This document shows, in pieces, positions 33,135-44,419 of a stretch of DNA of 64,000 nucleotides. The stretch's first letter is position 1. Every line of letters begins with the position of its first letter. Origin of the DNA: Magnolia sinica. Taxonomy: Eukaryota; Streptophyta; Magnoliopsida; Magnoliales; Magnoliaceae. Position numbers and translations under genes: made by a program. The DNA is taken from assembly GCF_029962835.1 (NCBI RefSeq), contig NC_080582.1, positions 16,376,032 to 16,440,031 of the forward strand, read 5' to 3'. Under the pieces are notes generated by a model. The model was not told the DNA's origin. It ran no database searches and was given only the letters and a program-made list of their open reading frames with translations.

Positions 33135-33518
33135 CCCTCCTTTGGTAGGAGTATGAAAATTGAATTTTGATGGCACTTACATCAGTAATCCAAGCCCTTA
33201 AGGTATTGGAGTGTGCTTAGAGATGAAAACTGTCATATTCATATGGGTATCATCAGTAATCCAGTCCCATTGAGTATTTTCTTGTCTTTTTTGTCAAATG
33301 AGAACTTTATTGCTAAATATGACAAAATGGTTAAAAAAATTCCCAGCAACACATAAAGATGCTCCCAAGACCACTATTTGGCTGAAATGATCATCTAGAG
33401 AGCAAGATAAATTAGGAAATTCAATGATGAATGGATGATATTAGTCAATCTCATAGGAGCATATTATTAGTTACTCATACAGAAACCTAACAAAACTATA
33501 AGTATCAAAGTGGGGTAG
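33135..33518. other. Unassigned stretch
   Basis: AT-rich, with a duplicated 'catcagtaatcca' phrase near 33,182 and 33,248. Nothing recognisable. Confidence 0.4.
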
Positions 33519-33635
33519 CCCTACAGCAGGGGTCCTGAGCATCAACATATACATAGTCCCTACAGCAGGGGTCCTGAGCATCAACATATACATAGTCCCT
33601 ACAGCAGGGGTCCTGAGCATCAACATATACATAGT
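33519..33635. repeat. Perfect tandem repeat, 3 x 39 bp
   Basis: Three identical head-to-tail units, each starting ccctacagcaggggtcctga and ending atacatagt. The lack of any difference points to recent expansion. Confidence 0.95.
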
Positions 33636-33892
33636 TGATGCACATGATCCTATGCACTTGCATTAACCAAATTGTTGGGTCTGATGGGCACCACTATTGA
33701 TGGGGGATCCCCTGCAGTCTTCTAGATTGTAAGATCCTAACCATTCAATGCTTCTCCTGTACTGTTTAATGTGTAGTATTATTTTCATAATTTCTTTTCG
33801 TTGGAACGTGTCATTTCTCGACTCCGGTAACAAAATACCCAGAATTTCTCTCCAGGATAGATTGCCTGCTACACAATGCAAGTTTTAATTGT

Positions 33893-34743
33893 GAATCTTC
33901 TCCAAGTGCCACTATGATTTTTTGTGTTAAATTCACACTGCATCAATATTTACAGATAATTTAGAACATGAACCCAAACATGAGGTGCAAGTGGACCACA
34001 CCATAGAAAGAAGTGAGGATTGAACAAACTTCCCTTGAAACCTTCCTAGTGCCAACCATGATGCTTACTTCTCATCTACCCTGTTCATAAGGTCATCCAT
34101 ACCTGGATGAAGTTAAAACACAAATATCAGCTTGATCAGAGCCTTCTGTGGCCACAGGAAGTTTTCAACGGTAGCATCAATTCCTACTATTTCTTGTGGT
34201 GTGGTCCACTTGAGTGTTGGCTTGCCCTGTTTTTCAGAATGATCTGAAAAAATGGATGAATGGTGTGGATATAAGAAATACATAAATTTCATGCATCGAT
34301 AAATTCAGCTGCTAGCTAGAGAGAAGAAAACCCGGAGTGTTGACATATGGAACTTCCATGGCCCCCATCATAATGTATGTATTAGATTCACATCGTCCAT
34401 CCATTTTTCCATACCTTGTAAGACACGAGGCCAAAAGCGAGACAAATCCAAAGCTCAAATGGGCCACACTATAGTTGTAAATTAGTCTTTTAACTCCCAC
34501 TGCTACCTGTGGTGTGGTCTACTTGAGCTTTGGATGTGCCTACTTTTTAGGATTGTTTGGATCTAACACATAAATCACAATGGGCCAGCAAAGTTCCACA
34601 CGGTCAAAATTGGATTGTGTAATAGGCAATCCATTAGCGAGAGAGAAAATTCGGATGAAGTCAAGTCAGGATGGATTGGTCTAACATGACTCGAGCCTGA
34701 TTATAAACCTGCTTGAAAATTGATAGGGCCAAGCTTGCAGGCC
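33893..34743. other. 5' flank of NLR D with two MITE copies
   Basis: From 33,893 the sequence matches the 5' flank of NLR C ('ctccaagtgccactatgatt', 'tgtgttaaattcacactg'). It contains MITE family copies at about 33,925-34,300 and 34,335-34,615 that are partly deleted in front of NLR C. There the MITE middle is joined almost directly to the NLR start. Confidence 0.6.
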
Positions 34744-37700
34744 ATGCCTAGCCCATGCTCTCATTTCCACCCTTACGAAACAAGGAATTCCAATTTTGCA
34801 GACAGTGATCGTCCGGAGGCGATGGCAGCTTCCAGGGATGGTGATGATCGACGGCTCAGACGAGGAGGAGAGGTTGTAAGTGCTTGGTCACGATGCATGA
34901 GGCAACAGATATGGGACTACTTGAAAGATGACAAGATTTCAGTGTTCTCAGTTTGGGGATGGGAGGGAGTGAGACGAGGAACATGAGACAGGTGGTTGCA
35001 GCAGTGATGGAGGAATCCAGAGAATCTAGTCATCCGTTTGATGTGATCATAAGAGTAAGAGCACCGGGGGTCGAGAGTCTTTCAGAGAAGATGCAACTGA
35101 GATTCAGAGGAGAATCGGACCATTAGCAAAAAGAGCAGGAAGGATCGTTTAATTTTAATGAGTATTTGCAAACGCTGATTTTATGGAGTTGGATGAAAAG
35201 GGGAAAGGGAATCGTTTAATGGAGGTACAGATAGGGATCAAGAACGCATTGAAGATCCCAAAGTCCATGCACTTCTCCGCAGCTGATAAACGAATCTCAG
35301 CTAAGCTACGCAGCCAGAGGTTCCTCATCGTCTTGGAGCTAAGCTAAGCAACCAGAGGTTCCTCATCGTCTTGGAAGATGTTTGGGAAGGCATCAACTTG
35401 AAAAAGATAGGAGTTCCCGTCATGGCCCCTGCTATCACCAACGGCAGCAAAGTCGTGATCACAACTCAATCCCGAGAAGTTTGAAAGGAAATGGAAGCCT
35501 AAGTAAACATCACGTTGGGGGAGTGGTCTGAAGAAGACACCTGGGATTTTTTACAGAAAGAGGCAGCTGATGTGATGGCCGGCATTCGTTTCTCAACAAC
35601 CAGAGACATGGTCTTGAAATGCTTCTCTTACGTGTCCTTTTTCTGTCGAAATGGACGCTCCATCGATGGAGATTCCTTGACAGAAGAGTATTGGATGTCG
35701 GAGCGATTTTTAGATGGATCTTTCAACGAGGAGAATAATGAAGTGGCTTTCAAGAGACCAGGGAATATGCAGAGAAATGCATGGTGCTATTGTCCTTGGT
35801 GTCATCAAGACCAAATTACCTAGGCTCTTAATCCAATCGATCCTACCCTTCCTCTTGTTAGCCGGTAGCGCACCTGCAAAACAAATAGACACTAGGGGTG
35901 CCGGTTGTAGCCGGGGACCCTCCGATGCCTAAGTCAGGGCAGGCACACAATGGGCCTAGTTGGATTAGAGTAGTTGTGCATACCTTTCTCTTGACTTGAG
36001 TAAGGTGTCTATCAATAAACCTTACGGGCCACTTAGATGTCGTGGTCTCGGTGAGCAGTCCCTCCTGCATACAGTGGTGATCCTCCCTATATATTTTCTA
36101 TTCTGAGGTAGTGGTCAGTATCTGAGGCCGAGGTCATTGGTCGAAGGGAATTTATGGATTGGCTACGAGAGCAATTTACAATGGAAGGATCTTCAGGAGG
36201 ACAATGTCATGTGGATATGAATTCTCATGTGATGGAAGTGATTGATTCTCAGATGTTCCTAGAGAAGTACAACTTTCATAGGAAAGAATCATGTCAATGG
36301 ATCTCATTATCCAATAATCAGGTAGAAACACTCCCATTTTGCTCTCCAGATTGCCCTCTTCTCTCGACATTGTTACTCAACAATAATGATCACTTGCAAG
36401 AAATCTCAGATGATTTTTCCACAAGCATCTCTTCCCTGCCCTCGTCCATGTCCTGCCTTTGCGAATTACGGTTGTTGAAGCTCCAGAGCTGCTGCAAGCT
36501 AGATGCTCTTCCTGCTTTCTTAAACGATATGCAGAAGCTCAAGATCCTCGATCTCCATCAAACTCCCCCGACAAAGATGGTTGAGGTATCCTTCCACAAC
36601 ATGCAAAGCCTCCGACGTCTCAACATCTCAGGTGCCTGCGACTTCAGCCAACTCTCGCTCAAGGGTTGTCGCTCTCTATTGACACTGGTCATCCCAGATA
36701 AACTTTCAAAACATGAGGCACTTGATCTATCAGGCACGAAAATGGAAGAGCACCCGCACGGAATTTTCAATCTGACTACGATGCGATGCCTGGACCTGTT
36801 GCGAATGGAGCATCTCAAGAAGATCGACTAGAGAAAGATAGATCGGCTTCCAGAAGAATTGAATTGGGATCGATGTGGCTTGAATTCGCTGCACGAACAG
36901 CTCCAAGACAGCAGTAGACATCGCATCTCAGTCAATGATGCCAGCATTTTCGAGTCTTTGGACCAAAGCCCTGACCTATGGGAATCCTGCTTTCTAAAAT
37001 TTCATTTCTTGGTCTGTCCCTGCGAGGGAGGCCACAAGGATATATATGCTCATTTTAAAAGAAAGTGATTTATCTACCAGCGTATTTATACTTGATTTGA
37101 TCAGTCTATGAGTTATGAGAGATGCCTGGAGGTTTGCGGTGGTAAGAATTCCCTGGATGGTGTTAGAGGGGTTCTCTCGGTGACAAAATTCTTTCTTTTG
37201 TATCAAAATGTGTTTGTTAAGGCACTGTCCGATGTCATCATGAAGATGGACAACCTTAAAGAATGCTGGATCGAAAAATGCCATCAATTGGAGTATCTCA
37301 TAATCAGAGGAACTGCGGATGTTGATGCGGCAGTCAGTTTAGAAAATCTAAGGGTGTCCAATCTTGCCAAATTAAGAACGGTGTGCCGGGTTTGGAATAG
37401 GGAGCTTCGCATGCCTAAAGCATATACATTTATACATTTGGAATGTTGCCAGAAGCTCATCAACTTCTTCGAGCATTCAGTTACAGAATCTCAAATTACT
37501 TGCAATAAAATTCTGTTGTAGACCGGAAAAGGTCTTTGTAGAAGACAACGTCGTGGGGCAAAATGCATTTCCTTCCACAGCTAGTTGATTTACGTCTTTA
37601 GGAGTTACACAAATTGAAAAGAATTCATGTTGGGCACGTGCCGATGCCGAAGAAGTAGAAGATTCAAGGATGCCCGATGCTGGATAAGCTTCCTCTCCAT

Positions 37701-37829
37701 AACACAAATGATTCTGCAGCAGAAGTTGAGATCCAAGGTGAGTTGAGATGGTGGGAAAGCATAAAATGGGAGGGTAGCGTCAAGCCTTGCAACATCCATT
37801 TCAAAGAATGGCATCCATCAACTAAATGA
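34744..37829 (+). pseudogene. NLR copy D: heavily decayed NB-LRR gene
   Basis: Collinear with copies A-C from N-terminus to the final repeats, and lacking GLPL/ARC1 like them. The P-loop is destroyed (GWEGVRRGT, then a stop near 34,985), so the Walker A Lys is gone from frame. A 38-bp stretch covering the kinase-2 region is tandemly duplicated at about 35,309-35,385. An unrelated insertion of about 315 bp (about 35,828-36,142) replaces some 25 codons between the winged helix and the HVDM block. A TAG at 36,829-36,831 stands at the same Trp codon as one stop of copy C. More stops and frame changes follow after 37,066 and 37,521. It is certainly not coding for a full receptor. Confidence 0.88.
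35828..36142. mobile_element. Insertion inside NLR D, type unknown
   Basis: This segment is absent from NLR copies A, B and C. Phrases such as 'gggaccctccgatgcctaag' remind me of plant LTR-retrotransposon LTRs, but no termini or target duplication could be found. It may be a fragment of such an LTR. Confidence 0.45.
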
Positions 37830-38570
37830 TTCTTCTATGCTTAAACTACCTCTGTTTACTTTGTTATTCTTCTCTTCTTGAACTATTGTAATTCTCTTAT
37901 ATTTGTGTTACGGTGTCGCAGAAAGACGAGGGTGTTCCATTGGATTTAGGTGATTTAGTCTTAGTGGCTTTGAATTATGAATTTAGGAAGAAATTGGATG
38001 TGTTGCTCTTTTGCATGTATTTCATAAAAGGTAAACAAGTACCAGGTTTGTTTGTCAAATCATGCTTGCAACAGTAAGCAGGACTCAAGTTTTCCTTTTA
38101 TTTACCTGATAGACTGGGTCCACCCGTCTTTATTATTTATGCTTTTTATTATGGGGCCTAGCTATTTTGTATGAATTTGTTGGGTTTTTCAGGTTTCATT
38201 TATGTTCCCCTAATGTACATGTAATTTTCTATTATATCAATGAAATTATAGATGACAGTGTCTCAACAATTAAAAAGAAGAAGAAAAAAGAGGCACAAGC
38301 TAATGAACTCAACCCAACCCATGGATAAGGCTAAAACTTAGGCCAGGCTCATCCCAATCCCAACTGGTCCAACCCAATCGTTCGATGGTGGGGATCTTTA
38401 ATTCTTTAAATCAATGCTCTTAATCATGTTTATCCAATCCAGAGAAACAAGCACTGTTGGATAAAAGTTTGGGTTGGGTTATGTGAAAATACATTGGCTA
38501 AGTTGAGGTAGGTCTGGAAATTAGGTCCCATTACATGGCCAATTTGCAATCTTAACCAGTGAGTCAGTCA
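37830..38570. other. 3' flank of NLR D
   Basis: Homologous to the 3' flanks of NLR A and C ('aactattgtaattctctta', 'gggtgttccattgga'), more diverged than those two are from each other. No gene. Confidence 0.65.
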
Positions 38571-39207
38571 AATAGGCCCTTATGGCCTGTTTGGGAGATT
38601 GGATTTGGAACCCCTGGATTTAGAGCCCCCGGGATTTGGAACCCCCAGGATTTGAAATCCGCCCGTTGTGTTTGGCACCCTGGATTCAGAATCCCTATAA
38701 TCCAAAAGTAGCCATGCATGCTATATTTATAGGGGTTTGAATTTAATTACTAAATCAACCTTAATATCTCTAATTACTGTACATATGTAATGTTTTGACA
38801 CAATAGTTGTAATAAGCCCGTTGAAATATATACTTTGCCCGAAGCACAGGATCACATCCGAGTGACCAACCAATGATTTTTAACCATTGATTTAAATGGA
38901 CAATGTTTGGACGGAGCAGATTATCCTATTAAAGTAATTATAGCGAAGCAGTTGATAATCTAATTGTTCTGAGATATCATTAGTGGGCCATGTGCCCAAT
39001 AGATTAATAGCCAAGTGACACACATGTTACACATGCAACTCTTGGAAGGATTTTAGATGTAATACAAGCTTCCACCTTGGATTTCAAACCCCCTCTTTGA
39101 GGTGATTTGAATCCCCTTGATTTGAAACCCCCAATTACTTTAGGGTACCAAACATATTAGGAGATTTGAAATCCCCCCAAATCCATGGTGCCAAGTGACC
39201 CCTAGGT
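38571..39207. mobile_element. TIR-type insertion (about 640 bp) in the NLR D flank
   Basis: Absent from the matching place in the A and C flanks, where the sequence runs on from 'gcgagtc'. The ends are roughly inverted: ggcctgtttgggagattgga on the left, and the complement of the caccatggatttgg type end on the right. 'ggatttgaa/aaatcccc' phrases repeat inside, as in plant hAT-like MITEs. No clear target duplication. Confidence 0.6.
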
Positions 39208-40008
39208 CTTTTCTACTTTCAGTAGTTGTTTGAGACAGAGATCTCACATTTTAATTATGGATTTTTACCACAAAATTCCTCGCAAATTAGGATTTACCAA
39301 ATAATGCCCCTACCTACCGAAATGACTGTTTTTTAGCACTGAAATTACCATAATGCCCACATTGCACACTTTTTTTTTTTTTTTTTTTTTTTTTAGAAAT
39401 TGGTGAAGTAGAAAATTATGGGGCCCATTACATATTTTTATAATATCCAAGCTGTCCAACAGATGTACTACCTCTTAGTGTTGAGTAGAACCAAACATTT
39501 GGTCAACCTAAAAGGATGATGAGGCACCATAACAAAATAATATACACCACTTAAAAACATCAAAAGAAAGATTTTTGGTCCATGCGAGTATTATGTTTGG
39601 TTGCAAATGTTTGGCATGCTAATGTCATACACAAACTGTGGGGCTGCCACAAAATTTTTTGACTTCATTCTTTCTAAAGAAAAACAATACAAGAGGATAG
39701 TTCGACAATTTTCCTTCTCAACAAGGTTGAACTTAACTAGTTCATTATCAAGATCCTAAAATATTTATTTATTCGTAATAAAAATTTTATTTTTTATGAG
39801 ATTTTCCCAACAATATCCTGAGAAATTCTGGAGAAAAGAAATTCCCGATAAAGAAATTTGTCACTACAACGAAGTATAAATGGCCAAGGGCCAATCTTAG
39901 GTGCACCGAAAAGATGGTGACCATCTGCCATCCAAAATGAGGATTGCAAGGAAACAGGTCCGAGCTACTTTCATCTCATTATGTGGAAGGAACCATTTCT
40001 CTGAAACC
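39208..40008. other. 3' flank of NLR D, continued
   Basis: Resumes homology to about 27,345-28,125 of the right arm, with a poly-T run at about 39,370-39,394. The homology ends exactly where the LINE poly-A tail (as poly-T) begins at 40,009. Confidence 0.65.
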
Positions 40009-42049
40009 TTTTTTTTTTTTTTTTTCTGAAAGTGAGATCACACCCCCTGTAACTTTGTTAACATGAGCAGAGGATGTACAAACAGGACTTTTGGATAGGC
40101 TCCACAAAAACATTGGGCCTCACCTATCATAACTCATAGTCAGTAAAACAAAAGAAGAAAACAAAATGCCATAGCCACCCTGAAGAAAACAAAGATTCAC
40201 ACCAGCCTCGCCTACCTGCAACAAAGAGACATTCTCTGCTCCTCTGATCGGGATTCAATCATTCCCACATCTAGTTGCTGCTACCAAGTCTATAAATACA
40301 AGGTGCTTTTTTTTTTTTTAATGGGGATATCCCAAAATCAATTGGGGATCGTTTTCCTTTCTTTTCTTTTCTTTTCTTTTTGTGTTTTGCAGCAAATGAT
40401 ATCATATATAGACTCAACCCCACCATGAAACGGCTTCCCGTTACCAAAATGTTGAGAACCAGCACAAAATGCTTCACTCTGCCTCTGCAATCTTTCCCAT
40501 TGCCACCTATAATCAACCAAAGCCCTCCCAACTTCCACTCTACACCTCACTGAACTATTTATTTCTAATAGGAAGCAACTACCGACATTTTGCCCCACTT
40601 TACAGCCCTCTCCCAAACCAGCTGACAGTGCACAACTATCGCCCATAAACTAGCTGATAGCCCACCAGACCTATAGAGCCACCTTCTCAGCCTAGCCCAA
40701 AGACCTCTGCTCTAGCAGACGGTATGAACAAAACACTGGGGCCAGCCAGGCACTCAATAGCTCATCATCACTCTCTAGCTCCACCTAATGCACTTTGTTT
40801 TTAAACCAGCAGCCACAGACCACCACTCACAACACAAAACCAAACTTGCAGCAGCCTCCCAAAACACCAACTGCACAGATCACCGCCTCCAGCAAAGAAC
40901 AACAAGAACTCCACCCACCAAACTACTCAACAATTCCCAAACAACAAAGAACAACATATAGCCACCAACCAACAACCTTCCCCCAAACAACATACAATTA
41001 CTTATCACAACATTCCTTAACCAAACAACAGGGCTAGATACAGTAGCTTACAGGATATATGCAAAGAGCAATCCGAACGGATAACTAGAACCACCTCAGG
41101 GTTCGAGACTGGCACCGAGATCTTCCTTGAAAGAGGCAACTGGTAGGAGCTTGAGACAGGGATCAACATAACCAATCTATAATTTCTTCATGGAATTGCT
41201 AATCAAATGACCGGAGAAATTAAACAGCTGGGCAGCTGGGAGACACCTGCTGTAGGTGCTACAAAACAAAACAACATCCAGCCCAACCTTGGACAATGAT
41301 TCCTTATTTTAGCCATGACAAATTGCAGTACAGGGCAGAAAAAGGGCAAGGAAACAAGATTCCACGGCTGAGATCGCTATCCCCAGTGAAAGGTTCCCAA
41401 GCCTGCCTTGTCCATCATAAACATATCTCTCGCCTCCCTTGGAAGGGATGGGCGGAGCCTGTACAGCCTATCCGGGGCTCCACTGCTGCCTAAGCGGCTA
41501 AGTGATCTGCTATCAAGTTGGATTCTCTGAAAATATGACTGAACTGGTGGTTAATACCTCCAATTTCCTGACAGATAGGGGTGCACATTTAACCGTTGGA
41601 ACCGTGTAACCCGACCGGAACCGTTGGATCAGTCCGGTTCCAGGGTGCTAACGGTCCGGTTCCGGTTCCTAAATTTTGAAAATCGTTGATTACGGATCGG
41701 TTCTAGTTTAGGGTACTCCTGTAGAACCGAACTGAACCGTTGATCCAAACCGTTAATCGAACCGTAGAACTGAACCGTGATAAGAACCGTGGATCTGAAC
41801 CATCGATCTGATGTATTTAAAACAAAAAAAAAAAACCCTAAGTTGCATCAGTCCACGCCCTGCCCTCTCTCGCACCGCACCCCCTGCCCCCTGCCCTCTC
41901 TCACAGCACTCCCTGCCCTTTGCCCCTCTCCTAGCCTTTTTTTTTTTGTGACGAGAAAGGGGTTAGGGATTTGGGGCTTGCGACGAGAAAAGGGTTAGGG
42001 ATTTGGGGCTTGCGATAAGAAAAGGGGTTAGAGATTTGGGGCTTGTGAA

Positions 42050-42433
42050 CAGGAGTGGTTTCTCTGGCAGGATTCCGACTAGCATTGGTAATCTATTGAA
42101 TCTAAGGGTGTTGGATTTGAGTGGCCAAAATCTGTCCAGCGAGCCACCAATGGAGCCATCTGGGTTGCCAAATCTGCAGGTTCTCGAGCTAGCTGATAAC
42201 TCATTTTCTGGCAATGTCGCAGTTTGTTGAGCTTATAGGTCCTGAATCTGACATCCAATGCCTTCTCCGGCAGCATTCCAATGACATACGGGTTTCTCCA
42301 ATCTTTAGCGATTCTCTCCCTATTAGGCAACAACATATTGGGCCGGATTCCAGCAAAGCTTGGTAACTATTCCAATCTTGAAGTATTGCAGCTTCACTCA
42401 AACCATTTAACTGGTCAGATTCCTACTCCATGA
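42050..42433 (+). pseudogene. Captured fragment of an LRR receptor-like kinase gene
   Basis: Plant extracellular-type LRRs are clear: FSGRIPTSIGNLLNLRVLDL, then DNSFSGNV, and after a frame change near 42,230 AFSGSIPMTYGFLQSLAILS and SNLEVLQLHSNHLTGQIP. The repeat order and wording (NLRVLDLSGQNLS, GLPNLQV) match the family of At4g36180 and At1g75640 (MUSTACHES-like) receptor kinases. Only about five repeats are present, with no signal peptide, transmembrane or kinase part. It has no homology to the NLR repeats nearby. Its position inside a hAT element shows it was carried in by transposition. Confidence 0.78.
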
Positions 42434-42539
42434 ATCACTATTCCAAATTGCCCTGATTTTTATCCTTTTTTTTTTAATATTACTTTCATTCATGGTATAT
42501 AACTATAGATCACTAAATAGAGCTTTGTTAAGCCACACA

Positions 42540-42770
42540 CATGGAATAAAACTCACGTACATGCCACTCATGTGCCACCATGGCGCACTAGATCTGAGAT
42601 CCAAGCCATTCATTGGAATGGTGTTATTATGTTAATGCCCGAACCCAAGAATCTGGTTGACCAACTGGTCAGGTGGGAGACAGTTTGCAAGACAAATGTA
42701 CAGCTCTGAAAAGCTTGGTTGAAGTTTTCTAACCCATCTTTCAGGTGGAAGATCATAGCCTTTTTTTGCT
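42540..42770 (+). repeat. Dispersed repeat, partner of 31,640-31,975
   Basis: Lies inside the hAT element. It shares several 15-20-base blocks with the inverted copy at 31,640-31,975, including 'gccactcatgtgcca' and 'gaagttttctaacccatc'. Nature unknown. Confidence 0.6.
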
Positions 42771-44419
42771 ATTAGAGCAGATTATTCTTTTTCTTCTATT
42801 TCATCCTCTTTTTTGTTTTTCTTTTTTTTTTCTTTTTTCTTTTTTTTTTTTTAATCCACTAACTGGGCTGGACTTTTAAAAGCCTAGAACCATGGATTCA
42901 ATCCGGGACCGAATCGTTCTTCATGGTCCAATTTCGGTTCGGTTCTAGGATGCTAACGGTCTGGTTCCGGTTCCAATATTTGCAGAACCGTTAGGAACGG
43001 TTCGGTTCCGGTTTCACCCCAAAACCAGCCCGAACCGACCCGTGTGCACCCCTACTGACAGATCACTTTTATATCATACCAAATCTTCCAATGAGGCACT
43101 GATTGCAGATTTGTAATGCTTCTGAAAATGATTTTGGCTGATTCAATGATGATCCTTTGAAGGCCTTGGGATTTACATCACTTGATCCCCTTCAAAATTG
43201 CTCACGCTTCTGCTTCCGTGTTTGTAACTCAATCAAAGTAATGGTGGAATTCGAAAATGAGGTTGCCTTGATGATCCCTACAAATTCCCCCTCCTCCTCC
43301 TCCCTCTCCTGGGTTTCCTTGAGACAATCCATCTGCATTGAGCTTCACTCATCCCTCTATCGGCGGAGTCCATATGAGATAGTGAGGTTTCCTTCAACTT
43401 CCCTGTGTGAATGTGTTATCCATCACCTGGAGGGCTACCTGTTGAAGGAAAGGGCAGAAACCGTCCTATGGCATTTGGTGAGATAACTCCCCAAGCCATC
43501 TTTTTATTCTAGCAACAACTTCTGATGCAACGATGGGTTCGTTATCAAATCTATTTGCATTCCTAGCCAACTAGATTTCCCACAAAATGATGCTTGGGGA
43601 TAGGCCTCGTAGTCTAAGAAATCTCAAGCTATCGCTGGCTCTATTGGTCCATATGCTTAGCCTTTGCTCCAGAGAGTGGATATGACCTTCGTGAACATAA
43701 AAAAATGTTGTTGAAGAAAGACCACACCTCTTTTGCTAGTCTACCTTTGCAAAAAAGGTGATCGATGGATTCCTCATCAATCCCTGAGGATGAACTACTG
43801 ATCTGGAAAGGAGGCACAACTGGGATGGGCTATGTTTCTTTGTTGACTCCTTCAGAGGTGTTGTCTGCTCTGTGTGTTGGAACAGGGATGATGCGAACCA
43901 CATTAGAGTTGTTATGCTGCTCCGTGACTAGTAAAGAGGAGGATGGTTGGATTCCCAGAGAGGGCTGCCCATAGTACAATTCATAGCATACACATTTTGA
44001 GAATGTGTGAACACCAAGGCATTGCACTGCCTTTTCAACTGAGATCGCTCTTTTCAACACCTTCCATGCCAGCATGGATATTTTCGGCGAGATAAGCTTG
44101 TGCCACACCCATTTTGCCCAATCCTGATTATGACTTCTACTATGTAAGACGTTCCATGCTGATTTAATAGTGAATTTTTGTGATGGAGATGATGTTCAGA
44201 TCAGCTCATCTTCGTCATCTGATATGCTTATCTTGCTCGTTGCTATCCTGGCAAGAAGATGGGAACACACATGTTTTGCTAACAGGGTTAAATTCCATCC
44301 GTTTGGAGTGAGAAGGTCTTTTACCTTCAAGGACATCATTTCAACCGGAACTCTACCGCCATCCACTTATGCAAGTAGCCCATTTCCTAGTTAGTTTTCC
44401 CTCCAGAGGTTTACCTCTC

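Larger units (their letters stand above)
41576..43054. mobile_element. Non-autonomous hAT element (1,479 bp) carrying a captured LRR-kinase fragment
   Basis: The ends are taggggtgcac and its perfect complement. They are flanked by the 8-bp direct repeat ctgacaga at 41,568-41,575 and 43,055-43,062, the hallmarks of the hAT superfamily. The subterminal regions are packed with ccggttcc/aaccgt motifs. Inside are three copies of a unit of about 32-38 bp (ggttagggatttggggcttg, about 41,950-42,050), a host-gene fragment at 42,050-42,433 and a dispersed repeat at 42,540-42,770. No transposase is encoded. It sits within the RNase H part of the LINE. Confidence 0.9.
40009..44419 (-). mobile_element. 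L1-type LINE, 3' part, interrupted by a hAT element
   Basis: The poly-T at 40,009-40,025 is the poly-A tail of a minus-strand LINE. Coming from the right, the minus strand shows the post-RT region (VKDLLTPNGWNL, about 44,300), then the zinc-binding domain (WHKLISPKISMLAWKVL, about 44,060-44,110). After that comes an RNase H domain (KLNADGLSQGNPG near 43,330, REAN-like FRESNLIADHLA near 41,500). The RNase H reading runs on across the hAT insertion at 41,576-43,054, which fits a later insertion. About 1.4 kb of 3' sequence follows. Several stops and frame changes show it is dead. Reverse transcriptase itself is missing at the right end, where an Athila LTR begins at 44,420. Confidence 0.8.

Noticed and set aside
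33519-33635. CRISPR-like array
   Set aside because: The three units are contiguous with no spacers, and the DNA is a plant nuclear sequence.
40795-41037. 80-codon Gln/Thr/Pro-rich frame
   Set aside because: Low-complexity CAA/ACC-rich stretch in the 3' part of the LINE. No start context or homolog.
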